Origin: an uncultured Oxalobacteraceae bacterium
Lineage (GTDB): Bacteria > Pseudomonadota > Gammaproteobacteria > Burkholderiales > Burkholderiaceae
Direction: 5' to 3'
Assembly: GCA_946478765.1 (NCBI GenBank)
Contig: CAMLDH010000047.1
Coordinates: 1 to 16,657 of the forward strand
Length of the DNA stretch: 16,657 nucleotides
The translations under genes were made by a program, and so were the position numbers. Below are positions 16,523-16,657 of the stretch, one piece after another. The notes below the pieces were generated by a model. That model saw nothing but the letters and a program-made list of their open reading frames with translations, was not told where the DNA came from and ran no database searches. Position 1 is the first letter of the stretch, and every line of letters begins with the position of its first letter.

Positions 16523-16636
16523 CCCTTGCAGGGCGCGTACCCGCTTGCAAGCGGGTACTGTTTCGCAGGCGGATCGCATGCGATCCGAAATCCCTGCTGC
16601 ACCTTGTGTGGCTCGCCACACGGCGCTCCTCGCGCC
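16523..16636. repeat. Cluster of five palindromes/hairpins after the GGDEF-EAL gene
   Basis: Five inverted repeats follow one another: 16523-16533 (CCCT/AGGG, 3-nt loop); 16537-16558, a perfect 22-bp palindrome (half GTACCCGCTTG); 16570-16587, a perfect 18-bp palindrome (half CGGATCGCA); 16606-16621 (GTGTGGC/GCCACAC, 2-nt loop); and 16622-16636 (GGCGC/GCGCC, 5-nt loop). Spacers are 0-18 bp. No T run follows, so it is not a simple terminator. It could be a dispersed palindromic repeat, a structured RNA, or part of a mobile-element end. The rest of the 234-bp tail shows no gene I can support. Confidence 0.7.
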
Positions 16637-16657
16637 TTGCACTGCACCCCAAATCAA

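Noticed and set aside
16454..16657. 67-codon minus-strand frame running through the palindrome array to the right edge
   Set aside because: It has no recognisable domain and its composition follows the palindromes. It is open at the window edge, so it cannot be fully excluded without more sequence.

Overview
The window looks like ordinary chromosome of a betaproteobacterium, most likely Burkholderiales and probably Oxalobacteraceae-like (Herminiimonas/Janthinobacterium type). This is inferred from protein character, the aat-bpt-pyrD gene order and moderate GC. I see no insertion sequence, integrase, CRISPR array, tRNA or rRNA. Most of the window is core metabolism and protein quality control, with a more variable stretch on the right.

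Left part (1-3880). A partial helical-repeat protein overlaps by ATGA a HupE/UreJ-type membrane protein that carries an EF-hand-like loop. The rRNA pseudouridine synthase rluE converges on this pair from the minus strand. Then comes icd (NADP isocitrate dehydrogenase), with a 14-bp perfect palindrome and a possible promoter upstream and a strong terminator downstream.

Middle (4040-11118). A minus-strand cspA-type cold-shock gene has a candidate promoter, a long leader and its own terminator. clpS and clpA follow on the plus strand, overlapping by ATGA. Facing them is a minus-strand series read aat > bpt > pyrD > tas. clpS, clpA, aat and bpt together make up most of the bacterial N-degron (N-end rule) pathway. 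Aat and Bpt attach Leu/Phe or Leu to protein N-termini, ClpS recognises these residues, and ClpA unfolds the protein for ClpP. clpP itself is not in the window.

Right part (11119-16657). Divergent from aat lies a decayed 5' fragment of an Amt-type ammonium transporter, about 60 recognisable codons, preceded by a sigma-54-like -24/-12 element. Next are a CapA-family metallophosphatase-like protein, a small exported DUF4864-like protein, and a 973-residue PAS-GGDEF-EAL cyclic-di-GMP protein with both catalytic motif sets intact. The last about 135 bp hold five closely packed palindromes or hairpins that no gene explains.

I found no clearly new multi-gene system. The most interesting leads are the palindrome cluster at the right edge, the transporter relic with its possible promoter, the icd operator, and the HupE-like protein with a calcium-type loop.
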